From positions 1 to 64,000 of the forward strand of contig JBBPTG010000107.1 of the NCBI GenBank assembly GCA_038093975.1: a stretch of DNA of 64,000 nt. The letters are read 5' to 3'. Positions 43,928 through 55,985 of this stretch are shown piece after piece. How positions within the stretch are numbered: the stretch's first letter is position 1; each line of letters begins with the position of its first letter. Made by a program: the position numbers and the translations under genes. Origin of the DNA: Chalciporus piperatus. Lineage: Eukaryota > Basidiomycota > Agaricomycetes > Boletales > Boletaceae. The notes under the pieces are model-generated. The model was not told the origin of the DNA. It worked only from the letters and a program-made list of their open reading frames with translations, and did no database searches.

Positions 43928-46281
43928 TCAATACACGCCACGACCAAAGACAAGCCCGAGCTGACTCTCGATGAAATCGCACTGAGCGACACCGTACGGC
44001 TGAACAGTATCCGTCACGTTCATGATGTACTCGTTGTTCCCCGTGTACGGCCCCCACTCCACTGTGGCACCTTCGTAATTGGGGTTCCCAGACCAAGCGA
44101 GTTCGGTCCATCGCTTGACTGCTTCTTGCGTCGTTGCCACTTGCTGCGAGGTGAGTGGTTGGTAAACGTTGTCTGTCTCCGCCGTCGCGAAGACGTAGTA
44201 AAGTTCGTCCGCATGGCATACTTGGCCTGGACAGGTTTCTGGGTTGGCTGTCATTGGGTTGCCAAGGCCAACAGCCCAGAGGATCTTGTATGCGTTTCCT
44301 GGGTTGGTGGTGTTCGCCTCGAGTGAAGCGAGGTAGGTCGATGGGCATCGGACGTAGTAGTCCGTGATGAGTCGCCCAAGCGTCAGGACAGCCCCGGAGA
44401 TGCCGTCCTGGGACGGCGCAGTTTCATAGGGGTATAGTGTCGTCTGATTCAAGATCATAGAGACCTGCGTCTGATTGAAGGCGAGTGCAAGTTCGGCAGG
44501 GTACGAGGAAGGCGGGGAATCGGGTGCGAGTGTCGTCGGGAGGAAGTAGCAAAACTCGCACTCGTTCGTCGACCAGATAGTCGGCACCCGTGCATAGACA
44601 CCATCCTTGATACTCCCCTCGATGTCGTTAAGCACATAATCTCCATCGACCACGATGTCCCAGGATAAGCCGAGGTTGTAGGATGCCATGACAACACTTT
44701 CGGCAGGTTGCTGCTGAACGCATAGGACGTCCGCCTCGGTCAGGACGTTGGAGGTATTGGATGCACATCCTAGATACTTGGCGACGGCGAGGGATGTGTT
44801 GAGAGCGAGCGCGGGAGAGTAGAAGGGGTTGCTGGTGCCAAAATCGGACTCGACAATGGCGGCACCTAGGAATGGACGTTCGTGCACAAATTCTTCTTAG
44901 ATTGGAGGGTAAAAACTCACTGAAAAGGCCCTCGGTATAAGCAGGATTTGTGCCAAGAAGGTATCTAGTCATCGTCCCTCCTGCAGATTCTCCGTAAATG
45001 AGCACTCTGGTAGGCTAGCCCCACAGTGTCAGCATGATCGGCAAAGAACGAGGGGAAGAAGACACATACATCACCGCCGAATGACTCGATGTTGTCTTGA
45101 ACCCAATGAAGCGCGAGCAGAGCGTCCTTGAGAGCAGCATTCGACGCGTTGAACCAACCCAGCCCGGACAGGCGGTAGTTAATGGTAACCAAGACCACAC
45201 CACCATAAGACACGAGGTTGGTCCCGTCGTAGACGTTAGCTAGTGAGGGACCAGCATAACCAGATGTTGTCATGTTGAATGGGAACGGTCCACTGTCACC
45301 GGTGTTGAGTCCTCCACCATGGACTACGGGAATATTAGCACGAACAACCACTGTGCAAGACGAACAAGCATACTGAAAAACATGACAGGCAGTCTGGGGG
45401 CGGTACCGGTGCTCTCCTGACCTATCGCAACGGGGGAGTACACATTCAGTTGAAGACAGTCCTCTGCCGTGTAGAGGACATGGCCGTTGTCAGCGTCGGG
45501 AACCTACAATACCGTTAGATAACAGAGTTGGCACCAAGCGAGGGACTTACCTGAGCACACGAAGGACCATACTCGGTAGCATCGCGCACGGTGTGTGAAG
45601 AGACTTGAAGAGGGATCGGAGGCTGGAATCGGTTGGTCCCGGCAGGCGAGTCAGCATATTTAATACCCAGGAACCTCCACGTGAACTTGTCACGGAACCC
45701 GCGAAGTATACCAGCGGTTGGCGTGGATACATCGATTTGACGGGAGGTGTCGTAGCTCGTCACATTAGAGCGAGAGAAAGGAGCAGAATTCGTACAGAGC
45801 GCTGGTAAATTTGCAGAAAGGTCCGGAGAGAATGAGGGATCATAGGGTGAAGGAGGACTGAGAGAGAAAACAGTACACCCGGCTTCAACGATGCAATTTA
45901 GCACTAGTGCACGTTCATATCACTTTGGCACCTACAGTCTCCGGCGATCCACAAATGTTGCGAGGGCGGCAAGGCGGCACCATGCCTGCTCGACGTGAGG
46001 ACGCTGGTAAGGTTTTCAGCGGTAAGACCGGTGCTAAGAGGTGCTGTCAGCAAGCTCTCTTGAAGATCGCTGCAGGTCTTTTGTGCTTCTTTGCAAGTCA
46101 TAGGTGACTTCAGCAGCAACGCACTGGCCCGGTTAGGGTTCGAGGGGTTGAGGTCATTATTCGAAACGACGACAACATCAGTTTGGAAGGATTGAGCAGC
46201 GCAGAAGGTTGTGAGGAAGAGAAGGACGCTCAAACGAGCGGCGAACTTGAAGCTTTGGGGGAATGACAATCTACCAGCCAT
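43928..46281 (-). CDS. Secreted type-B carboxylesterase / lipase
   Basis: Alpha/beta-hydrolase of the carboxylesterase family (PF00135), likely secreted: ATG at 46281 starts a signal peptide (LSVLLFLTTFCAAQS). A cysteine-containing N-terminal extension of about 110 residues precedes the catalytic domain. Visible landmarks: FLGIKYADSPAGTNRFQPP, EDCLQLNVYSP, VVHGGGLNTG (oxyanion region), the nucleophile elbow YGESAGG near 44985, and CHADELYYVF bearing the catalytic His. Exons include 46281-45936, 45551-45903 and further exons separated by introns near 45.36-45.44, 45.01-45.06 and 44.88-44.93 kb. The first intron is 32 or 48 nt depending on the acceptor. The join near 45.4 kb has two possible donors. 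The substrate (ester or lipid) is unknown. Confidence 0.88.
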
Positions 46282-46974
46282 CTTCCTCAACGAGGTCTCC
46301 AAGACCGCCCAGAAACCTTCTTAAATGTTTGTCAGGACAATTAAGCACCGTACCAGCTGACCCCACGGGATACCGCTTCATATGTTCGAAGCCGCAATTT
46401 CGTCATGATTCCCGCCAACGATTCGGCGTTGAGAGTCCGCCTGACGATATCAGATGCACTCCTCGTGGAGCTATTTAAATAGTCTGAGAGAAGCGGCGGA
46501 GTTGCAGAGTGTGCATAGGGCGCTCTAGGGCGCACTTCACCTCGAGTTTCAAAGGAAAAATTCACTACTTAACCGGGGGCATTGATTGCTGTGGTGAGCT
46601 GGGTCAAAGAGATTTACTAGAAAGCTGAACTCACCTAGTTGCACCAAACGCATCGAAACACACACTCCAAGCAATCAAAAAATGCCAAAAATCCCACACT
46701 CGGTTCAACTTGGTTCAGGTGATCCATCACCAGAAATCATGAGGCGCATGACGAACTCGTGGAATAAACGAGGCTAACGATCAATGGGATATATTCCTTC
46801 CCATGAAACCATGCGTCGTTCCTCTTCCTCAATTAGGCAAGTTACAAATCGACGGAAAAATCTCGCGAGTTGCAAAGGATGTCATCTGAAGCATCTGGGT
46901 GTCGTCGCCGGACCTCGAAGCACCAACTAAGGAACAACGCTCCTAGCCAATCCAAGAAACACAAAACTGGTACA
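46282..46974. other. Upstream region of carboxylesterase
   Basis: 693 bp without a supported gene. TATTTAAATAG near 46474 is AT-rich and could serve as a distant promoter element of the minus-strand esterase. The region also separates it from the 3' end of the next minus-strand gene. Confidence 0.45.
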
Positions 46975-47110
46975 TATCACATACATTCGGAAGCCAACTG
47001 TCTGTTCAATCTCCACCACATGAGCCATCGGATGATCCGTTTGGCTATCTTTACCGAAAACACAACCCTTCCTTCCTCGAATGAAATCGAAGGCGAGGAG
47101 CTTGAGAGCT
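46975..47110 (-). repeat. Partial duplicate of the F-box gene 3' end
   Basis: Repeats the last coding part and stop region of the F-box gene (47217-47360) in direct orientation just downstream: shared runs include TTCAATCTCCACCA, CCATCGGATGATCCGTT and TTCCTCGAATGA. The copy lacks the rest of the gene. Confidence 0.75.
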
Positions 47111-47249
47111 GTTGCCGCACAGCGTTATGCCTGTCGTCCGGGAGGCTGGGGTTTATGTGTAACGGGGGTACCAACCATCGTCAATCCAAGAGACACTGGA
47201 AAAACTGGTAGCTCGAAAAGTTCATTACATACATGCAGAAGCCTACTGC

Positions 47250-48981
47250 TTATTCAATCTCCACCATATAGCCAGCCTTAGCCATCGGATGATCCGTTCG
47301 GCTAGTATCTTCACCGAAAACACAACTCATCCTTCCTCGAATGAGATCGAAGGTGAGGAGAGGTTTGGGGGTTCGGAACGGTTGGAGGTATTTGAGATGG
47401 CGGCAGCTCGACAATGATGTCAGACTTCCGAGGTCAGCCACACATTTGTCCTGGCTGGCATCAATCGCGAATTTCATGATACTAGAACTTGTAGAAGCTG
47501 TGTTGCGACTACCCGAGACCCTGCAGAAGCCTCTAGCATAGCCGTCTTTAGATGCGGCGACGCGCATGAGAACACTATTGGAGGAGAAAGGTCCTGGTAG
47601 TGTAATAGCGAAGATGTTATGGATGTCGATGGAAAATGGGAGTACATGGCCCTCCTGGGGTTCTGGGAGTATGAAATCAATGCAGTCGAAGCCTATGTGA
47701 TTGACCTGGCACAAAGACTTGAGGAACCTGATGTTAGTTGACCCACTCAGAGGGTCAACTATGGAATCTCGGAGGAGGGTCGTGGCGTGCACGGACCCAT
47801 CGAAGACGCATTCGTGCGTGAGGCGAAGGACGGGAATGCCGTTGCAGAGGGGATGTGGATCGACAGGCAAAGTGAAAGCTTGCATTATATCACCCCCAAC
47901 GCACAGGATGTATGTGCTCGAAAGGAGAACCCGGGTCCACGAATAGCGCATTCCTTCCTGGGATTTCGTGAGCAACATAACAATCACCTTATCCAAAACC
48001 TACCCATTTGGGAGGTTCATAAACGATGCGAGTTCGTGTATCGAAGATTAAATCCCACTCAAACCTTTCGCCGATGTGCAGGAACGGTGCTATCCCATTC
48101 ATGAAACGCATAGAAGTAATATTGTCGCTTTGAATAGGGAGATCCATGGCGAATGAAAATTCCAGTGGGCTGGAAGCACTGTCATTCAGGTCCACTCTGA
48201 ACTCCAAAATTTTCATATTCAAGTTCCTGTTGCACAGAACACGATGCCAGTGAGGAAGTGAATCAATTATTTGAAGACGGTGTCAAGAGAACGCACGGAA
48301 GGTACATACCGTTGAAGCAGAGGCATTCGTCGATCGTGGAGCCCACTGATCGCGATATAAACTCGCTCTCCTTCGCTAGATGACATCGAACATGAAAACC
48401 AGTCGGATATCAACCCTTCATCTTTCCATATGACCTTTCGGAATTTGAATGGTTTCCGAATCCTTTGATTGATTCTGTAGAGCACGATCTTGTTGGATGA
48501 CTCGCAGGTGACGACCCATTTCCCGTAGATGAATTCAATAGGGCCTTTTCTTGGTGCTTTGAAGCGGAGCCTCGAATATGATACCTCCCCAATGTCCTTG
48601 TTGGTCCAAGCCCGCGCAACCCGACCTGATTGCACCAGGACACGCTCGAGATAAGGAGTTGGTTGATGAGGGAATGGCCCGCACGGACGAGGCAAGCATG
48701 CAGACGCATACAGATCTTCCCAAAGTTTACGATCGCCCGTAATAGCATGGAATCGCTTCGAGGCCTAGAGGAATGCTGCATCAGTAAGTTACGGAGAACA
48801 CAACTGCAGTTGAGTCGCCGAAAAAAAGTCCAATACCCACCTGTCTCACGCGGATGACGTCCAGCGGGTTTGCATAGCTGAGGATCTGGCAGATAATTTC
48901 ATCTGGGAGAGAGTTCCCTTGGGATTTCATGGCGTTCGTCCCAGTGTGGCCCGGGACTAACAAGATGGAGGGGTCTGCCAT
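47250..48981 (-). CDS. F-box family protein, intact
   Basis: 508 aa from four exons on the minus strand: 48981-48841, 48764-48310, 48226-48004, 47957-47250; phases all agree. The N-terminal F-box (LPDEIICQILSYANPLDVIRVRQASKRF) should bind Skp1 and recruit substrates to an SCF ubiquitin ligase. The rest has a repeated strand pattern (GKWVVTCESSNKIVLYRI, RTRIVYEPPKW, SSTYILCVGGDIMQAF), which could be an irregular beta-propeller as in many basidiomycete F-box proteins; this is inference. The last intron is only 46 nt. The gene has a decayed paralogue at 41694-43328, a fragment at 56680-57290 and a duplicated 3' end just downstream. Confidence 0.85.
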
Positions 48982-49914
48982 TGGTCTGCCATGTAAATTA
49001 TAGGGGAAGGGCGTTCCTAGTTTCCCAAATCAAGGTAAAGTACATAGAACCCGGGGAACTTTGCCCTGAAATCTCACGCGCACGCTCGAAGGTGGTCGAC
49101 GTATGACATCGAGCAGCCATCGAGCAAGTCCTTCCCTCAAAGTCTCTCTTTAAAATCTCAAGCTCCGGGGAAGAATTGGGTCTATCAACATGTGCTGCTG
49201 TCGGATCGCTAGTACTACCGTGGCAATGATCCTCCTCGCTCCCTTCGCCCGTAACATAGCCAAACTCCCCACGTACGCCATCAAAACATAAGTATGAGAT
49301 ATGGGGAACTCGGTAACGATGTACTCGCTAGGTACACAGTTCTATTCCATGAAGCGAACGAGACATTTGGACGACTCATTCCAAATCGTCATCTTTACTT
49401 GAATATTACTAGTCTTGGGATCTTGTCAAGGACTCGGAGTTGTGGTCGCCTTGATCTACTTTGCCATCCATACGGTAGTGGGTTTCAATAGGGACACGCC
49501 CGATGTCTCATCCAGATTCCAGGTGGATGCACTTGAATGACGACGTAAAACTAGCAACTAACCCAAAAGTTAGCGTGCATGAACATGAATGTAAACTTAG
49601 TACCCACCTCATTTACACACTCATACTCGACGACGGACGTCAGATCACTTGAACCAACGACGATCTTGCGAGACGGTTGCGTGACGAAGCGGTAGACATC
49701 ACTCGGTCGCGTGATGTCACCCAACGTCTCACTCATACACGTGGAGATCGCGTTTTGCCCATGGCTTGCGTGTCCGCCTTATTTCATTAACGATCTAATC
49801 CCGCGCGCGAGCGATCGAGAGGTGGCATCGATTATCTAAAAAAAAACTGGCAGCCTCGTGTTTGGGGCATTCACAAAGGCTTGACCTTGATTCGAGTCTT
49901 TAACCTCTTCGACT
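48982..49914. other. Intergenic with one short unexplained open frame
   Basis: About 930 bp. A minus-strand frame starts at ATG 49736 (MSETLGDITRPSDVYRFVTQ) and reaches a plausible GT donor near 49608, but no following exon could be identified. It may be the first exon of a small gene or chance. The rest shows nothing. Confidence 0.35.
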
Positions 49915-51382
49915 CACTCTCCAGTGTCCAAGAAGCAAGAGGGAGAGCGACAAGTGTCCATTCCCAGCGAGCCGCTGACACCCATCGGTTACCCCACGAC
50001 CTTGCGAGATCAGATTACGCTGCAGAGCGTGCGGGTAAGATGCGTTACAGGGATGCCAACAGCAACAGTGGTGAGCTTCCCGATCTGAGCCTACGCCAAA
50101 GATGACGCATCGTACTGATCGTTTGTCTCTTCCTTCGTTGACTCGAATCTGGAATGGCAAGACTCCTCCTATGACATCGTCCAGGTTCAGGCAAAACCAC
50201 GTCGTCACCCGCGTGCTCCAACCACCGTACAGATCTTGCCTGATGACTTCGATGCCATGACGCAGGACTACGAAACAGCCGCCCCGACGGAGATGTTTCT
50301 GAACGATGGCGTGACGGAGGTGAAAATGGTGAAAGATGGGATGGATCCGGTTGTGGACGACGATCCGCGGTATAGCCGTGTGTATGGGGAATGGGCCGCC
50401 AGGCACGAAGTCCATCGTCAGGAGGCACCATTGCCTTCCGACTTTGAAAAGTATATGGAAGAGGTGTCGAGGCGCCTCCAGGAGGTAGGCGTCGACGAGC
50501 AAGGGAACTTCCAAGATGCGACTATTCGGGCTCGTGGCGGGATGCCCCCAAGACTCTACCAGCCACAACCTCAACACGCAGGAGAAGGAGGGCGAGGGGA
50601 AAAGGTAACCATGTGGAGAGAAGAAGTTGCGCGGAACGATGTGGCGTTGGGCGAGTTTGGCGAGTCGGTGGCGGGGATGACCGACACTATTCGGCGGAGA
50701 ACGTACACCATGGATCAAGCGACGATTAAGCCGAGAGGAGTAGAAGTGAGCCTATGATACCTTCAAAGGGTTCAACAAGAGCGCTGATGTTCTGTAGAAC
50801 CTCCAAGCCGCGCTGCGACGGAGCCCGTCGAGCGCATCTCAATCGTATCGATCTGAGAAGATGTATACGCCATCGGAGCTGAAACCGCATGGCACACCCA
50901 AGCCACAAAAGGCTGCTGCGATTACGGTCAAACGTGACAAGCGCACAAGAGACCCGAGCCCGACTCGATCGGAGAGGATCTACACATTGGCGGAGCTCAA
51001 CGCCCTCGCAGTGCAAAGTTTGAAGAATTCACCTCCTCGCTGCAACGCGTTCAATGGACAGGAACTCCACAATGCCGGAAGCGCGAGCAGTTCGCCTCCT
51101 CAAAACGTGAACAATAGGCATAAAGCAAGTCCGACTTTGCCATCCAGAAGTCGATCGTCATCCACGTCATCCATAGAGGGCGTCCTCATGTCCTGCCAGC
51201 CTTCTCTTCTGCATATCGCTCCGGTATTGTCTAGCCTTGGAATCCGACGACGGGAACATCTTCGTGCGTTCGCGAGGCTGAGAGAAGAGACGAGGGACAG
51301 AGAAATGAAGGAAGAGATGCTGAAGCAAGGAGTAACGATGCTAGAGTGGGCAATTTTGGTGGATAAAATACAGGAGCTCTGA
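49915..51382 (+). CDS. Hypothetical basidiomycete protein with conserved C-terminal helical region
   Basis: Coding stretches: SKKQEGERQVSIPSEPLTPI near 49928-50038, then the main frame from about 50165 to a GT donor after 50745 (KPRGVEV), and a last exon from about 50800 to the TGA at 51380. I could not join the first exon or find its ATG, so the 5' end is open. The protein is charged and low-complexity in the middle, with Tyr-Thr repeats (MYTPSELKPHG, IYTLAELNALA). It ends with a helical, SAM-like segment (LLHIAPVLSSLGIRRREHLR, then TMLEWAILVDKIQEL) that looks structured and conserved. Function unknown. Not recognised beyond that. Confidence 0.6.
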
Positions 51383-52088
51383 GTAAATCAGCGACTCCAT
51401 TTCCACCCCATGTTCTGGTACGCTCGGCTGAGCCATTTCCTGGGCATGTTCGCTGATAAGATCAGCTGCAGTAAGATGCTAAAGAAACGTACCCACTCTT
51501 TCTAGGAACGACTACGATTCCATGCGTATGCGATATATGTTGGATGTGTTGGTAACTTGGTGTAGTATGATTGAGCAAGGGAAAGGAAAACTTGCAAGAA
51601 GTCCAAATTAGCTAGCTCCCACGATCGTTTGGAAATTACTAACCGGTAAACCCGTCAAATGCCTCCTTGATTCACCTCAGCAATTTGGAACGGGTAGGCT
51701 ACCGAATTCGAACGCTTTCGCAGTTCTACTTTGATCCACATCGAGAGAAATAGAATCGACACGGTTCAGTGCGGTGTCGCTGACACCGAATCGTATCTAA
51801 CTTGAATGCTCTAACCCGGCGGGAGTCTAACTTACCTACTCAACATCAGATCATATGAACGCCCCGACTTAGTTGTCCAAGCACTCAGAGAGATGATTGC
51901 GCTTCAAAGAATTGCCATGTCTACTGGCAGCTGTCGCGCAATGCGACGGGAGTTGCAGGTTCCCCTCACCTCAGTCACACCGGAGGATTTCCCACCATCA
52001 CTGACATGGGGACTCGATGGGAGTATCGGAATTCTTCGTCCTGTACTTTCCCTCCTCTCTCCGATAGTATCCCCAAAAGCAGTCTATC
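51383..52088. other. Intergenic upstream of the SDR gene
   Basis: 706 bp without a supported gene. No TATA box or repeat stands out. The SDR promoter is presumably in the last few hundred bases. Confidence 0.45.
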
Positions 52089-53111
52089 ATGTCAGCGGAC
52101 GCAAAAGTTTGGTTCAGTGAGCATTCTTTCCCATATGAATTTCCTCTATCCTGATCTTATATCCAGTCACCGGCTGCTCTTCGGGCTTCGGGCTCTGTAT
52201 TACCGAGTATGCCCTGAAGAACGGTGATAGGGTCGTCGCAACCCTGCGCAAACCAGAAGTTCTCTCCGATTTGGCTGCAAAACATCCAGAAAACCTTCTA
52301 GTCCTTACGCTTGACGTTACCTCGCCTTCAGAGGTGATCGCTGCCTTCACTGCAAGTCGGGAAAAGTTTGGTCGCATTGATGTCGTCGTAAACAATGCTA
52401 GGTTCGGCGTCATAGCGGAAGTAGAAGGCACCACCGAACGCACTGCGCGAGATGTTTTTGAAGTTAACTTCTGGGGTGCGTCGCATGTAAGCAGGGAGGC
52501 AGTTAGGTTCTTCCGCGAAGAGAATAAGCCGATGGGGGGGAGGTTACTCCAAGTATCGTCGTTGTCGGGCATTCGCTCCTCCGCCGCGAGTGTGTACTAT
52601 TCTGCTAGGTGAGTTTTTTCATATTGACGATCGATCCGATGACTGACGCAGCGCATAGCAAATTAGGTAGGTCGTTGTGATCCAAGAGATTGCCGTCTGA
52701 CTAGCTGACCTTCCTTGGGTAGCTTTTGAAGCCCTCAGCGAAGGCCTAGCAGCAGAACTCGACCCAGATTGGAACATCAAGGTAAACATATCCGATTATC
52801 TCCCAGGATCTCTCGCTAATTCACCACTTTCACATATCGTCATGGAATCTCCGTAGGTGACCATCCTCGAACCTGGTCCATTTCGCGCGAAATGTCCCAC
52901 CGTCAATGTTGCAGAAAGTTCGGAATCCAATGTTGTAACCGATCCAATCCACCCGGCATACACTGATCCCGCGTTGCCGACGATGCAGTGGCGTGCGATG
53001 CTGGCGAATTCTGATCCGGTATTCAACGGTCCCGACAAGTTCGCAGATGTAGTCTACAGGGCTGCTTACTTGGAGGACCCTCCGATGAGATTGCCTGTGC
53101 ACAATTCGTAA
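52089..53111 (+). CDS. Short-chain dehydrogenase/reductase with an 8-nt exon
   Basis: NAD(P)-dependent oxidoreductase of the classical SDR family, 263 aa from five exons: 52089-52116, 52167-52608, 52659-52666, 52723-52781, 52857-53111. Cofactor motif TGCSSGFG spans the first intron. LDVT near residue 62 and NNARFG near 88 (Gly of the usual NNAG replaced by Arg) follow. The catalytic Ser lies in VSSLSG and Tyr in VYYSASK. The Lys of YxxxK is encoded by the 8-nt exon CAAATTAG, bounded by AG and GT. After that come FEALSEGLAAEL and the PG motif ILEPGPF. Cytosolic, substrate unknown. Without the micro-exon the frame is lost and the catalytic lysine is missing, so the assignment is robust. Confidence 0.88.
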
Positions 53112-53437
53112 TCCTGAGACCGAAAGGAAAGGAATTGATTGAAACTGCTGATAAGTGGACTTCATGGTCTGAGGATGTATTTATAATTTCTGAAGGATTG
53201 AATGGTTCATGCTCTCGCGGTTTGACGAAGGAATCTCGCCATATGTCTCATTTAGCTTGTATATTGTATCATAGTGCCTGCATGGATGTTGCCACTCCGG
53301 CTGGTCCAAACACCTGTACATAACGCGTCCTGTACGACTTCCGTCAAGCTTCCATCAACACGCGCCAGAACTCGTTTGAAATCAGAGAAGATATTCGTAA
53401 CTCTTTACGGTTGGCCGATTCTGAGTCTGTGCTTCAC
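53112..53437. other. Intergenic between SDR and HOS3-like gene
   Basis: 326 bp. It holds the SDR 3' flank and the promoter of the deacetylase. The deacetylase frame is open back to 53411 but starts there with TTG, so the ATG at 53438 was chosen. Confidence 0.5.
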
Positions 53438-55784
53438 ATGAATCCGGGATTTTCACACGTCAGCTCAGAGGAACAGGGGACCGGGCCAGATACATCCATT
53501 CCTCGTGGAGTAGTCGCTGCAGAGGCACCATCCGACAACCCCAGCTCTCATGCCAGCTCTACCACTGGTGTACATGCACGTGGCAAACGTACCGCGATAT
53601 TTATCCAGGACGAATGTCTCAAACATCGCTTTATACGCTCGCGCGATGTTTCAGGCATCGTTGAGCGCCCCGAACGGCTCCATGCAGTCAAACTTGGCTT
53701 CGCCGCAGCGATTTCACGTATCGAGGAGGTTGAATGTGCCACATTTTCTAGGGGAAATGAGGCAGATAGTGCTGCTGCCCGGGGAGAGGTGGCATCTGCA
53801 GCTTCAGGGGCCGACGAACTTGCCGCTGCACTGGAACGCATGGCGATCGCACCTACCCCAGCGAGTCAGTCACTTCGTACCTCCTCAATCAGAATTCGTC
53901 GAACATCAGCATTGGTTGCGCTCCTTAGCAATCCGGCCGTAAAATACATCCACGGAGACGTCGACGGGGATGTTTACCTCGAGAACCTCGTCGCTTGGGC
54001 GCGCGACAGCCAGGAGAACATCACAAAGAAGGGCTCGGAGATTCCGGAAGGGATACCACCGCTTGACTTGTACCGTCAGTAATTTCAACGATTCTGACGT
54101 TCGACATACAAATGTGACCTATGGGTATTTTCATCATAGTCTGCCCGGAATCGATCAACGCAATCCAAGGCGCTATTGGCGCTGTATGCGAGGCGGTTGA
54201 TGTTGTCGTTGCAGCCACTCGAATATCATCTTCTGTAGGGTTCGACGATCCCGAAGCTTGCGAACGTGCGTTCGTTACGGTTCGTCCACCGGGACATCAT
54301 TGTGGGGAAGATACGCCGTCTGGATTTTGTTTCGTCAACAACGTGGCCGTTGCAGCTGCACATGGTATGTCCTTGGCGACCCGTAGGTGTCTCGTTCTCA
54401 AAGCTAGATTGCCAGCCCATTTGAATCACGGGATACAAAGAATTGTCATCCTTGATATTGACCTCCATCATGGTTCGTGACTTTATTGATGACAATGGCT
54501 TCCAGAATAATGCTTTCTTCAGGGAATGGGACACAGTCGATCGTGTGGCAGATAAACGAAGAAACGTATCGACAAACCCTCGAGTCTGAGCTCTCTCCCA
54601 CAGATGGGCCTCCTGAAAAATCAGGTCCTCGAATATTTTATGGTTCTATTCATGATATACTATCATTCCCCTGCGAGGTTTGTCCTCCACCGGAGCACGA
54701 TTTCGAGCTGATGTTTCATTTTTGACTACGTAGGATGGGAAACCGGAGACGGTCCAAGCAGCATCTACGTCGATTCACGGACCTCATGGACAGTATATCG
54801 AAAACATACATCTTCAAAGATATGGTTCGGAGGCGCACTTCTGGGACGTTCTCTACCCACGGCATTACGTCAATCTCTTGCAACGCGCTCGAGAGTTTTT
54901 GGATCAAACCGGAGGCCCTGGTGACGATGTCCTTATTTTCATCAGGTACGATCAATGATTGTCCCTCTCGTGGTCATGAAGCAATGTTCACCGCTTCTTG
55001 CTCTATGTAGCTGCGGTTTCGATGCGTGTGAACACGAGTTCCCGTCCATGTCCCGGCACAATCGTAAAGTTCCCGTGGGATTCTACCATAGGTTCACTCG
55101 CGAAACGTGCAGGATGGCAGACGTCTATGCACAGGGCCGAGTCGTCAGCGTACTCGAAGGCGGGTATAGTGACCGTGCGCTGACGAGCGGGGCTATGGCA
55201 CACCTCTACGGGCTAGTCGATGGATCCCTCTCGGCGCGAGCAGGAGTTTCTCGGTCAGAAGAGTGGGTTGATGAGACCTGGTGGGACGAAGCAAACTTGG
55301 TCAAGGCAAGTGACTGGTGTAGTATGAACTTCGTATTCCCACTTCATGCTCACGCCCATTTGTACAGCTCGAGAAAACGGCCAAGTCGCGCAAGTCGGCC
55401 GCCCGCACGTCGGGCGTAGGCATCGGCGCAGATGGGTGGCTCGCTCGCGCTGTGGAACTTCTACCCTTGCTTGGTGTGGACACAAAGACGCCCTCCTCTT
55501 GGGGTACAGGCACGAACACGTGGGTGCCACCGACGTCGATGACGTTGCGTGAGCGTAAGAAGCCAGGGTCCGACACTGGGAGCGGAAGAGGGACACCGCC
55601 AGATTCTGAAGGGCGGAAGAACGATGGTAGGTCTGCTACAGGAAAGCGGTCAGCGAAGAATGCAGGCACAAGTGTCGAGGTGTCACCATCCCCTACTCCG
55701 GGTGAGGAGGAAGGTGTGCGCTCGGAGAGGAAATTGCCGAGGGTCATATTGCATGTTCGTCCTCCCCCTGACACGACTGGATAA
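53438..55784 (+). CDS. HOS3: HOS3-type histone deacetylase
   Basis: 665 aa from seven exons: 53438-54074, 54140-54364, 54416-54472, 54523-54677, 54734-54945, 55011-55305, 55368-55784. It removes acetyl groups from lysines of histones or other proteins using zinc. Catalytic blocks: [17 protein letters not shown] with the His pair, [22 protein letters not shown] with zinc ligands Asp and His, CGFDACEHE with the second Asp, and LEGGYS with the transition-state Tyr. The Ser/Ala-rich N-terminus (about 1-90) and a Lys/Ser-rich tail with a predicted disordered, basic C-terminus are regulatory-looking. The last intron appears to use GC-AG borders (GCAAGT at 55306). HOS3 identity rests on the [13 protein letters not shown] block and overall order. 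Nuclear or bud-neck localisation cannot be told. Confidence 0.9.
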
Positions 55785-55985
55785 TCGATCCGATACTGGG
55801 CGCGTGTTGCATAGACCGTGTCGTGTATATGTTTATATGTCGTCTGGCTGACGAGGCAAACGTGCGCTCCAGAGCTCGGGGTGGTATGAAAATCACTAAA
55901 ATTGCTTTGACCAAGCTGACCAATAAATCGATTAATCGTGATAGACAAAGTACTCCTATTCGACGCGTTAGCGTTTGAACACGAC

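Noticed and set aside
45904..45935. 32-nt intron in the carboxylesterase as a record-short intron
   Set aside because: A second acceptor 16 nt downstream gives a normal 48-nt intron in the same frame, so the short form is not required.
49900..50718. 272-codon minus-strand open frame
   Set aside because: Antisense shadow of the plus-strand hypothetical gene, which has better composition and a structured C-terminus.
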